Shown: positions 34,135 to 41,471 of the stretch, piece after piece | How positions within the stretch are numbered: position 1 is the first letter of the stretch | Layout of the letters: each line of letters starts with the position of its first letter | Origin: Ferruginibacter yonginensis | Lineage (GTDB): Bacteria; Bacteroidota; Bacteroidia; Chitinophagales; Chitinophagaceae | Reading direction: 5' to 3' | DNA length: 64,000 nt | Assembly: GCF_042651465.1 (NCBI RefSeq) | Contig: NZ_JBHSCZ010000001.1 | Location: 186,001-250,000, forward strand | The notes under the pieces: model-generated | Databases searched by the model: none | What the model was told of the DNA's origin: nothing | The model's input: the letters and a program-made list of their open reading frames with translations, nothing else | Position numbers and translations under genes: made by a program

Positions 34135-35307
34135 ATGTCATTATACGCAAAAAGAGGTGTTTCTGCTCAAAAAGAAGAAGTACATGCAGCTGTTCAAAAC
34201 CTTGATCAGGGTTTGTTTGAGCATGCTTTCTGTAAAATTTATCCTGATTTTTTGGGTAATGATGCTGATTTTGTAAACGTAATGCATGCAGATGGTGCTG
34301 GTACCAAAAGCATTTTAGCTTATTTATATTGGAAAGAAACGGGTGATAGCAGTGTTTGGAAAGGTATTGCACAAGATGCGGTGGTGATGAATTTAGATGA
34401 CCTATTGTGTGTTGGTATTCATGATAATATTGTGTTTAATTCAACAATTGATCGCAACAAACATTTAATACCAGGTGAAGTGCTGCAGCAAATTATTACG
34501 GGTACACAAGAAGTATTTGATATGTTGGCCACTCATGGCGTTAACATTCGTTACCTTGGCGGCGAAACCGCTGATGTGGGTGATGTGGTACGTACCGTAG
34601 CTGTAAATGGTACCATGACGAGCCGATGGCCTAAAAAAAATATTGTTAGCAACGATAAAATAAAAGCTGGGGATGTAATTGTTGGTTTAGCTTCATTTGG
34701 TCAGGCACATTATGAAACCAGCTACAATAGCGGTTTAGGAAGTAATGGCCTTACCAGTGCTCGGCATGATGTATTGAGTAAATATTATGCTGAAAATTTT
34801 AAAGAAAGTTTTGATAACAACCTCAACAATGATGTGGTATATATTGGCCCACACCGCCTAACAGATGCTATTACAAGGCATGATGGTACGAGTACTACAG
34901 TGGGTGCATTATTGTTAAGTGCAACACGTACCTATGCACCTGTTTTAAAAGTATTATTAAATGAACATTTTGAAAAAATACATGGGTTAATTCATTGTAG
35001 TGGGGGCGGACAAACAAAATGCATGAAATACCTACCGGGTAATTTTAAAATTATAAAGGATAATCTTTTTGAGGGGCCTGAAATATTTGAAATTATTGCG
35101 AAAAGTAGTGGTAGCAATGCAAGAGAAATGTACGAAGTATTTAATATGGGCTGCCGCTTAGAAATTTATTGCGATGCAGCCGATGCCGAAACAATGATTA
35201 CAACTGCCCAATCATTTGGTGTAGCAGCACAAATAATTGGTAGGGTAGCGGCGGCTGATAAAAAAGAACTACATATTATTACAAAAAATGAAACCATCGT
35301 TTATTAA
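34135..35307 (+). CDS. purM: Phosphoribosylformylglycinamidine cyclo-ligase (AIR synthase, PurM family)
   Basis: PurM closes the imidazole ring in purine synthesis using ATP. Motifs visible are the N-terminal SLYAKRGVSAQKEEVH, HADGAGTKSILAYLY, the AQDAVVMNLDDLLCVGI segment that binds the substrate, YLGGETADVGDVVRTVAVNGT and the C-terminal IHCSGGGQTKC. The ATG at 34135 fits the family; an upstream in-frame ATG at 34051 would add 28 unrelated residues. The 390-residue protein is of the longer Bacteroidota type. A terminator hairpin overlaps its stop codon, so it is a single-gene unit. Confidence 0.93.
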   Translation: MSLYAKRGVSAQKEEVHAAVQNLDQGLFEHAFCKIYPDFLGNDADFVNVMHADGAGTKSILAYLYWKETGDSSVWKGIAQDAVVMNLDDLLCVGIHDNIVFNSTIDRNKHLIPGEVLQQIITGTQEVFDMLATHGVNIRYLGGETADVGDVVRTVAVNGTMTSRWPKKNIVSNDKIKAGDVIVGLASFGQAHYETSYNSGLGSNGLTSARHDVLSKYYAENFKESFDNNLNNDVVYIGPHRLTDAITRHDGTSTTVGALLLSATRTYAPVLKVLLNEHFEKIHGLIHCSGGGQTKCMKYLPGNFKIIKDNLFEGPEIFEIIAKSSGSNAREMYEVFNMGCRLEIYCDAADAETMITTAQSFGVAAQIIGRVAAADKKELHIITKNETIVY

Positions 35308-35322
35308 CGATGGTTTTTTATT
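35291..35322. terminator. Terminator overlapping the purM stop codon
   Basis: An 11-bp stem (aaaccatcgtt at 35291-35301 with aacgatggttt at 35306-35316) has a loop that contains the first base of the purM TAA. A T run follows. The minus-strand gene ending at 35321 can use the same hairpin. Confidence 0.9.
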
Positions 35323-35815
35323 ATTTGGTAGTGAGTACATCAATGTTTCGTGATTTATCTTTACTTTCCCAGCGATAGTGAATAGTGTATAAATTTTTAT
35401 CAGTTTTCAACCGAAATGGAACCCTCACTTTTAACTCAACTGGCCCATTACCTTCCATAGCTGCTTTTACGCTTGATAATACTTTGAGTGGCAATTTTAT
35501 TTCTTTACCTGTTTTGTCAAAAATCCAAAATAAATGAGTGCCGTTTAAAATATCTATATTATTAGTACCTGTTACTTGTGCAAAATCTATAGCTAAATAA
35601 GCATAAGTTGGCGCTACTCTTATGGTGGTATCAACTACCACGGTAATGCCAGTTGCATTTACTGCATTGGCTTGGCCTATTACACCTGTGGGCATTTTTA
35701 AGGTAGCAGTCGTTTTTAATTTTGCAGGTAATTGTGCATTGGGGTTGGTTTGTGCGTTGATGGTTTGTTGTGAAAAATTAAAAAATGCAAGGGTTGCTAT
35801 GATGTATTTTTTCAT
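35321..35815 (-). CDS. Exported small protein of unknown function
   Basis: The 164-residue protein has a signal peptide (MKKYIIATLAFFNFSQQTINAQ, cleavage near NAQ) and a mature part with beta strands, including VVVDTTIRVAPTYAYLAIDFAQV and PVELKVRVPFRLKTDKNLYTIHYRWE (read in parts). It may form a single immunoglobulin-like or lipocalin-like domain in the periplasm. No lipobox and no T9SS domain are present. I do not recognise a family. It shares the purM terminator by convergence and diverges from ftsE, with 158 bases between the starts. Confidence 0.65.
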   Translation of the reverse strand: MKKYIIATLAFFNFSQQTINAQTNPNAQLPAKLKTTATLKMPTGVIGQANAVNATGITVVVDTTIRVAPTYAYLAIDFAQVTGTNNIDILNGTHLFWIFDKTGKEIKLPLKVLSSVKAAMEGNGPVELKVRVPFRLKTDKNLYTIHYRWESKDKSRNIDVLTTK

Positions 35816-35916
35816 TGATTAGTTTATTATTTAAAATTCTTTAATCAGTAAATTAATCGTTTTTAATTACATATTGTACTAATTGTAATATTTTAACATC
35901 CTACTTATAAAAAACA

Positions 35917-35948
35917 TTTCATAAGCCATTTTTGAATATTTACATTTG
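35917..35948 (+). promoter_or_regulatory. Promoter of ftsE
   Basis: TACATTTG (35941-35948) is an exact TAnnTTTG -7 box, and TTTC at 35917-35920 stands for the -33 TTTG with a 20-base spacer. The ftsE ATG is 26 bases downstream. This is the best promoter match seen in the window. Confidence 0.7.
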
Positions 35949-35973
35949 TAAAGCATAAAACAAACAGCATTAC

Positions 35974-36660
35974 ATGTCTCAATCTATTATAGAATTAAAA
36001 GGAGTAAATATTTACCAAAGCAGTACCCTTATTTTAGGTGATGTAAACATATCAGTTGATAAAGGTGAATTTGTATATTTAGTAGGTAAAACGGGTACCG
36101 GAAAAAGTAGCTTGTTAAAAACTTTGTACGGCGATTTAGAGTTAACTCAAGGCGAAGGCTGGGTTGTAGGGCATAACCTTCGTGAGCTTACTTGGAAAAC
36201 CATTCCTTTTTTAAGAAGAAATTTAGGCGTTGTGTTTCAAGATTTTCAATTGTTGACAGATAGAAATGTAAATGAAAATTTGAAGTTTGTTTTAAGAGCA
36301 ACTGGTTGGAAAGATGAAAAATTAATGGATGATAAAATTGCTGATGTATTAGATAAAGTGAATTTATCAACCAAAGGTTTTAAAATGCCATTTGAATTGA
36401 GTGGCGGCGAACAACAACGTATTGATGTAGCTAGGGCTTTGCTGAACTCTCCTAAATTAATTTTGGCTGATGAACCAACGGGTAACTTAGATCCTGAAAC
36501 TAGCGATGAAATTATGCAGTTATTATTCCATATTTGCCGTGATTTTGGAACATCAATTGTAATGGCAACGCATGATTATGTAGTTATTAATAAATACCCA
36601 GCTCGTACTATTAAAACGGAAAATGGAAAAGTTTGGGATAATGCTACAGTAGCATCTTAA
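35974..36660 (+). CDS. ftsE: Cell-division ATP-binding protein FtsE
   Basis: FtsE is the ATPase of the FtsEX complex that activates peptidoglycan hydrolases at the division site. Walker A is GKTGTGKSS at about residue 40, the signature is LSGGEQQR at about 141, and Walker B is LILADEPTGNLD, followed by the THD switch His (ATHDYVVINKYPARTI). The protein has 228 residues. FtsX is not adjacent here, since the next gene is a convergent glycosyltransferase; Bacteroidota often have the two genes apart. The last 17 bases overlap the 3' end of that glycosyltransferase gene. Another LolD-like ABC ATPase is the main alternative, but the short length and sequence favour FtsE. Confidence 0.88.
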   Translation: MSQSIIELKGVNIYQSSTLILGDVNISVDKGEFVYLVGKTGTGKSSLLKTLYGDLELTQGEGWVVGHNLRELTWKTIPFLRRNLGVVFQDFQLLTDRNVNENLKFVLRATGWKDEKLMDDKIADVLDKVNLSTKGFKMPFELSGGEQQRIDVARALLNSPKLILADEPTGNLDPETSDEIMQLLFHICRDFGTSIVMATHDYVVINKYPARTIKTENGKVWDNATVAS

Positions 36661-37768
36661 CGAGTGCTTGTGCATTCATTGCATTATTATATAAATTGTT
36701 TAAAGCAGCGCTTCGGTGCTGCTTTTCATTTTCAGAAAATGGTTGTTTACTTAACTCGTTTATAGTTGTAATAAATGAGTTTGTATCAGTTGCAATGTTA
36801 CATAAAGCATCTAAACCAGAGCCGGCTGTACCTGCATTGTTTACCAAACAAAATCTACCATTATACAAGGCATTGAGTAATTTTAGTTTTACACCCGTAT
36901 TGTTAAATGAGGGTAATACATTGATATGTGCCTCTTGAATGAGCTGGTGTAAATGCGCTGTAGTAGGACTTTCCACCAATGTGATGTTGCTATTTGCCTT
37001 TACTAAGTTTTTTAAATAGGTTGATGGATTTTTACCTGCAATTATAAACGGCAATATTGTTTGAGGTGCTACATTTTTAATGAGCCAAGCTGCTGCTACT
37101 TCATTTTCATTTACACTTAAATTACCATGGTATAACCAATATTTTCCCTTGCCTACCATGCTATCAACTTGTTGATGAGGTAAAAACACGGGCAAAAATG
37201 TACAGTTATTTACTTTAAAATGTTGTTGGTAAGTCACCACATCATCTTCACTTACGGTGAGTATTTTATGTGCTTTGGCTGCAATGGTTGCTTCAAATCG
37301 TTGTAACAGTCTAGCTTCCATTTGATAATATATTTTCTTGAAAATATTTTTTTCGTGAATGGCTAATTGTTTGTAATAAGCAAACTCAACATTGTGTAAT
37401 CGTAATAAAATGCGCTTGTTAGGTAAATTGTTTTTGTATAACTCATAACAGCAATGAATACCTTCTAATAAAACAGGGTAATCATCTTGCATTAATTTAT
37501 GCAACAATGCTTTGCTACGCCTGCTGGCAACTATATATGGTAATTGCAATGATAGTCCTCCTAACTTTTTACGAGGGTAATAATGAACCGTTGCACAAAA
37601 TGAATGTAATATATTTTGTGGCGGACGTTTATTAACAAAACAATGCAAGTGTATTTGTACACCAAAATGATGCAGCCATTTTAGTTTATAAAATAAGTCG
37701 ACCACACCGCCAAAATCAGCAGGGTACGGTACATCATGCATTACAATATGTACGTGTTGTTGGCTCAC
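36644..37768 (-). CDS. Glycosyltransferase (GT4-like fold), surface polysaccharide cluster
   Basis: About 374 residues. The start chosen is GTG at 37768, whose bases overlap the TGA of the upstream glycosyltransferase in the pattern GTGA, a usual sign of translational coupling; a longer frame to 37843 would overlap that gene by 79 bases. The N-terminus reads VSQQHVHIVMHDVPYPADFGGVVDLFYKL, typical of the donor-independent GT-B N-domain of GT4 enzymes. The C-domain has PFIIAGKNPSTYLKNLV, HINVLPSFNNTGVKLKLLNALYNGRF and NNAGTAGSG. The sugar and acceptor are unknown. It ends inside the last 17 bases of ftsE on the other strand. Confidence 0.85.
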   Translation of the reverse strand: MSQQHVHIVMHDVPYPADFGGVVDLFYKLKWLHHFGVQIHLHCFVNKRPPQNILHSFCATVHYYPRKKLGGLSLQLPYIVASRRSKALLHKLMQDDYPVLLEGIHCCYELYKNNLPNKRILLRLHNVEFAYYKQLAIHEKNIFKKIYYQMEARLLQRFEATIAAKAHKILTVSEDDVVTYQQHFKVNNCTFLPVFLPHQQVDSMVGKGKYWLYHGNLSVNENEVAAAWLIKNVAPQTILPFIIAGKNPSTYLKNLVKANSNITLVESPTTAHLHQLIQEAHINVLPSFNNTGVKLKLLNALYNGRFCLVNNAGTAGSGLDALCNIATDTNSFITTINELSKQPFSENEKQHRSAALNNLYNNAMNAQALVKMLL

Positions 37769-38883
37769 AAAAAGGGTTCGTATATTTTTATTAATTGGTG
37801 TTGTTCGTTTTCCCAACAAAGTAATGTTGCCGCTTTGCTGCAATTTATTTTGAGTTGTTGGTATTGTTGTTGATCAGCAAATAGTTGTTGTATAGCTGTG
37901 GCAATAGTTTCAGGCTCATTATTGGTGATAGTTATACCTACATGATAGGCTTCAATAATAGCTTTTACTTCTGGTATTGCCGTTGCAATAATGGGGACCG
38001 TAGCATGTATATAATCAAATACTTTGTTGGGTAAATTATACAAACAGTTTAAATCTTCAAACGAATCTAAACTTAATCCAACATGTGCAATAGCAGTATA
38101 TTGTTTTAATTGAGCTGGCGGTAGTTTATTAAGCATCACTACTTTGTGCTGCAGGTTTAATTGTATTCGTTTTGCTGCAATGGCTTCCCATTGGTTGCCA
38201 CTACCAATCATTAACAACAAATATTCATCTGGCAATATTTGCATGGCTTGTAAAAGTTCCATGCCACCTCTACCTTCATTTATGCCTGCACCTTGCAATA
38301 AAATAATGGTTTTATGCTGCCATGCTGTAGGGATGTTTATTGGCGTAATACTTTGTGTTACGGGTACATTACGTACAACTTGTAGGTGGTTGCCATATTC
38401 TTTTTGGTAGGTATTTTTTACGGAGTTGTTAACGGTATATACAACAGGTAATTTCGGAAAAATATAATTTTCCAAAGCCTTCCAAATACGGCGTTTTAAA
38501 GGTTTTTGACTTAATTCTGGTACACCCGTAAAATACTCATGTGTATCGTAAAATAATTTTTTGCGGCGCCATTTATGTAAGATGTAATTTGGGAGCAAGG
38601 TATCTAAATCGTTCGCCAACAAATAATCTGTTTTAATAAACAACAATTTAAAAAATAGTTTGATGTTGAATTCAGCATATTGCAACATCCCTTTTTTAAA
38701 AATACAATGAATGCGTTGGGCTTTAAATAAGTAAGTATCTAAAGGTAGACTGTTATTAAAACAACGGGCAATTACCGTAACATCAAACCCCATTTCCTGT
38801 AAACAATTGCTTATACGTATTACTCGTTGATCAGTTGTTAAATCAGAAATGACCGATACCGTTATTTTTTTTGCAACATTCAT
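37765..38883 (-). CDS. Glycosyltransferase family 4 protein
   Basis: The 372-residue GT-B protein has an N-domain beginning KKITVSVISDLTTDQRVIRISNCLQEMGFDVTVIAR (read in parts; TDQRV is common in this subgroup), LANDLDTLLPNYI, YDTHEYFTGVPEL, and a C-domain with LLQGAGINEGRGGMELLQAM and LYNLPNKVFDYIHATVPIIATAIPEVKAII, the nucleotide-sugar binding segment. It transfers a sugar to a growing polysaccharide or lipid-linked chain. The next glycosyltransferase gene starts within its stop codon, and wecB ends 17 bases before it. All four genes from 40965 to 36644 run on the minus strand and look like one operon. Confidence 0.9.
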   Translation of the reverse strand: MNVAKKITVSVISDLTTDQRVIRISNCLQEMGFDVTVIARCFNNSLPLDTYLFKAQRIHCIFKKGMLQYAEFNIKLFFKLLFIKTDYLLANDLDTLLPNYILHKWRRKKLFYDTHEYFTGVPELSQKPLKRRIWKALENYIFPKLPVVYTVNNSVKNTYQKEYGNHLQVVRNVPVTQSITPINIPTAWQHKTIILLQGAGINEGRGGMELLQAMQILPDEYLLLMIGSGNQWEAIAAKRIQLNLQHKVVMLNKLPPAQLKQYTAIAHVGLSLDSFEDLNCLYNLPNKVFDYIHATVPIIATAIPEVKAIIEAYHVGITITNNEPETIATAIQQLFADQQQYQQLKINCSKAATLLCWENEQHQLIKIYEPFL

Positions 38884-38900
38884 CTTTATAAAAATAGCTA

Positions 38901-39986
38901 TTAATGTGTTGCAATGTACTGTGCAATATGTGCAGTTATTTTTTCAGCAGCAGTACCATCACCAAATATGGCTGCATTAAATGATGCTCCTATATGTGGT
39001 AATTTTTCAAAGTTGCTTATAATTTCATTCGTTTGGGCGCCCGTTTGTAAAGCAGCACCTTCAGCAATTATTTCAGGCCAAAAAACCTTGTCCATTATAA
39101 TTAAGGATTGCTTTTGTAAAAAATAGGCCTCCCTGCAAGTACCGCCACTATCTGTAATTACGTAAGTAGCATCTTTTAATAATCGCTTCATTTGCGGATA
39201 CCCCAATGCAGGTATTACATCAAACTGAGGTTGTAAACCAAATTCATTTATTTTTTGTTGCGTATGTGGGTGTATAGGCAATACTACCGGTATTTGTAAG
39301 TGTATTTGGTTGAGTGCTGTAATAATTTCACTTAAATATAAGGCACTACTTAAATTAGCCGCTCTGTGAATTGTGGCTACAACATATTTATCATAGTTTG
39401 TAATTGCGGTGTCATGAGCAGGTATTTTTAGAAAAGCATCCAACATTAAATCGCCTGTTATAATTACTTCGTTTTTTATAGCTTGCCCAAAACCTTCTTT
39501 ATGTAAAGTGGTATTATTTAAGGTGGTACAGCAATAGTTCACATCGGCTAATCTATCAGCAATTACCCTGTTTATTTCTTCTGGCATTTGCATATCAAAA
39601 GTTCGTACGCCTGCTTCAAAATGAAACAATGGTAAACCCACTTTTTTTGCTGCAATACTGGCAGCCAATGTGGTGTTGGTATCGCCATAAACCATTACAA
39701 TGCTGTTAGGCTGGTTAATTAAATATTGTTGCAAAGCCTCGGTGGCTGCTCCAATAAAATGGTTGGCAGTGGTATTATTTATTTGTAGGTTGATGTTGGG
39801 TGTGGGTATTGCTAAATCATCAAAAAAAATACCACTCATTTGTTCACTAAAATGCTGCCCTGTGTGTACGATTTGTTGTGTAACATTGGTTAATGTGGCC
39901 AAGGCTTTATGTAAAACGGCCAACTTTACAAATTGTGGACGGTTACCTACAATATGTATAATTTTATTAATGTTGGCTAGCTGCAT
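38901..39986 (-). CDS. wecB: UDP-N-acetylglucosamine 2-epimerase (non-hydrolysing)
   Basis: The enzyme interconverts UDP-GlcNAc and UDP-ManNAc for surface polysaccharides. Motifs seen are HIVGNRPQFVKLAVLHKAL, VHTGQHFSEQM, VYGDTNTTLAASIAAKK, FEAGVRTFDMQMPEEINRVIADRLAD and TDSGGTCREAYFLQKQ. The segment FEAGVRT replaces the more common HxEAGxR form, a small difference that can occur in active members. The 361-residue length is normal. Its start lies within the last 20 bases of the oxidoreductase gene, so the two are coupled. The mixture of WecB with an oxidoreductase suggests an N-acetylated amino-sugar acid or similar unusual residue. Confidence 0.93.
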   Translation of the reverse strand: MQLANINKIIHIVGNRPQFVKLAVLHKALATLTNVTQQIVHTGQHFSEQMSGIFFDDLAIPTPNINLQINNTTANHFIGAATEALQQYLINQPNSIVMVYGDTNTTLAASIAAKKVGLPLFHFEAGVRTFDMQMPEEINRVIADRLADVNYCCTTLNNTTLHKEGFGQAIKNEVIITGDLMLDAFLKIPAHDTAITNYDKYVVATIHRAANLSSALYLSEIITALNQIHLQIPVVLPIHPHTQQKINEFGLQPQFDVIPALGYPQMKRLLKDATYVITDSGGTCREAYFLQKQSLIIMDKVFWPEIIAEGAALQTGAQTNEIISNFEKLPHIGASFNAAIFGDGTAAEKITAHIAQYIATH

Positions 39987-40965
39987 AAATTTTTTCGATT
40001 ATTACTACGGTTCTCAGTCCATCTTCACCACTAGCAACTTCATGTTCATTATTTTGTAAAGCTGCAATAATGTTTTCGTAAACCTTATCGTGATTGCTCA
40101 TACTGCCTTGGTAAAAACCATAACTGTTGGAGGGGTTGCCCTTTGGTAAGGTAGGTACTTCAACATTTTGAACATTACAATATTCTAATTCATTGAGGTA
40201 TTGTCCGCCCACTTTTACAGTACCTTTTTCACCAAAAACGGTAATGGAGCCTTCCATATTAGTATCAAAACTATTCACTGTATAGTTGAGTGTTCCTATG
40301 GCGCCATTTTGCATATTAAAAATAACCATGCCCGTATCTTCAAATGCGATGGTAGGGTGCAAAAAATTGGCAACTGTGGTTTGTACAGTCGCTACATCAC
40401 CTAATAACCAATACATTAAATCTATAAAATGGCTAAACTGGGTATACAACGTACCACCATCTAACTCTTTTGTTCCTTTCCAATCTTGATAATACGCTGT
40501 TGGTCGGTTCCAAAAACAATTTATCTGGAAACTATTAATTTTTCCGAGAGCTCCATCATCAATCAATTTTTTTAAAAAGATGATGGGAGGGTTGTATCGA
40601 TTTTGTTTAACTACAAATAATTTTTGATGGTTTGCCGCAGCAGTTTGTAACATTTGCGCTGCTGTAGCTACTGATATACTCAATGGTTTTTCGCAGAGTA
40701 CGTGTTTTTTGCTTTGTAAAGCAGCTATAGTTTGTGGGGCATGTAAACCGTTAGGTGTACATATACTCACTACCTCAATGGTTGGTTCGTTGGTTAATAA
40801 TGTATGGATGTTATCGTAAGCTTTGGCTCCATATTGTTGCGCCAAGTTTTGGGCTTTTTGTAAATCAATATCACAAACAGCTATTAATTTTGCCTGTGCT
40901 GCAATTTGTATTGCATGCCTACTACCAATGCGGCCACACCCAATAATAGCAAATTTTATACTCAT
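39967..40965 (-). CDS. Gfo/Idh/MocA family NAD(P)-dependent oxidoreductase (nucleotide-sugar type)
   Basis: The N-terminal Rossmann fold opens with KFAIIGCGRIGSRHAIQI at about residue 4, followed by VCDIDLQKAQNLAQQYGAKAYD, the family lysine motif CEKPLSI and the C-terminal beta domain (GKINSFQINCFWNRP, GGTLYTQFSHFIDLMYWLLGD). The ATG at 40965 gives MSIKFAIIG; an upstream ATG at 40995 adds ten doubtful residues. Position next to wecB suggests a nucleotide-sugar dehydrogenase such as the WlbA type, which oxidises UDP-GlcNAc-uronate; this is inference. It is the first gene of a four-gene operon and is divergent from rpsO by 114 bases. Confidence 0.85.
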   Translation of the reverse strand: MSIKFAIIGCGRIGSRHAIQIAAQAKLIAVCDIDLQKAQNLAQQYGAKAYDNIHTLLTNEPTIEVVSICTPNGLHAPQTIAALQSKKHVLCEKPLSISVATAAQMLQTAAANHQKLFVVKQNRYNPPIIFLKKLIDDGALGKINSFQINCFWNRPTAYYQDWKGTKELDGGTLYTQFSHFIDLMYWLLGDVATVQTTVANFLHPTIAFEDTGMVIFNMQNGAIGTLNYTVNSFDTNMEGSITVFGEKGTVKVGGQYLNELEYCNVQNVEVPTLPKGNPSNSYGFYQGSMSNHDKVYENIIAALQNNEHEVASGEDGLRTVVIIEKIYAASQH

Positions 40966-41022
40966 GAAGTCGCAATATTCAAAAAAAATAGTCAAATTAC
41001 CTCAAACTATTCATTTTTTTAC

Positions 41023-41030
41023 TACTTTTG
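41023..41030 (+). promoter_or_regulatory. -7 promoter box of rpsO-pnp
   Basis: TACTTTTG is an exact TAnnTTTG match, 50 bases upstream of the rpsO ATG. The -33 region has no clear TTTG. The leader it would give leaves room for S15 autoregulation. Confidence 0.55.
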
Positions 41031-41079
41031 CAACGAAATATAAAAAAGATAAAACATAACCGTTTTAAACAAAAAATTG

Positions 41080-41352
41080 ATGTCGCATTTAACAACTGAA
41101 AGAAAATTAACTATTTTCTCAACCTACGGCGGAAACGCTAAGAATACTGGTTCTATTGAGGGCCAAATTGCCATGCTTACAGAGCGTATTAACCATATTT
41201 CAAATCATTTAAAAACCAACAGAAAAGATTTTTCTTCTCAACGTGGTTTAATGAAAATGGTAGGTCAACGTAAAAGATTACTTACTTACTTAAGCAAGCA
41301 CGACTTAACTGGTTACAGAGCATTGATTGAAAAATTAGGTCTCCGTAAATAA
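41080..41352 (+). CDS. rpsO: 30S ribosomal protein S15
   Basis: S15 binds 16S rRNA helices 20-22 early in small-subunit assembly. The 90-residue protein has the family core TEGQIAML-like EGQIAMLTERINHISNHLK, the rRNA-binding KDFSSQRGLMKMVGQRKRLLTYL and a C-terminal YRALIEKLGLRK. The ATG at 41080 is preferred to an in-frame TTG one codon upstream. It is followed after 119 bases by pnp, the widespread rpsO-pnp arrangement. A hairpin lies between the two. Confidence 0.97.
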   Translation: MSHLTTERKLTIFSTYGGNAKNTGSIEGQIAMLTERINHISNHLKTNRKDFSSQRGLMKMVGQRKRLLTYLSKHDLTGYRALIEKLGLRK

Positions 41353-41379
41353 TTTACTATATGTATTTTTAAGAATTTT

Positions 41380-41404
41380 TCCCAACAGTATTTTACCGTT
41401 GGGA
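41380..41404 (+). terminator. Hairpin between rpsO and pnp (partial terminator or processing site)
   Basis: A 7-bp stem (tcccaac at 41380-41386 with gttggga at 41398-41404), with further pairing gta/tac across one mismatch, is followed by tttattcttta. It is weaker than other terminators here, so some read-through into pnp is likely. In other bacteria RNase III processing occurs in this gap. Confidence 0.6.
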
Positions 41405-41471
41405 TTTATTCTTTATACATACCAATCTTTTTAACAAAGTTGAAAGTTACTTTCAAATTAAAATATTAATA

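Noticed and set aside
34024..34372. N-terminal extension of ribF
   Set aside because: The frame stays open by chance opposite purM; ribF homologues start at 34024.
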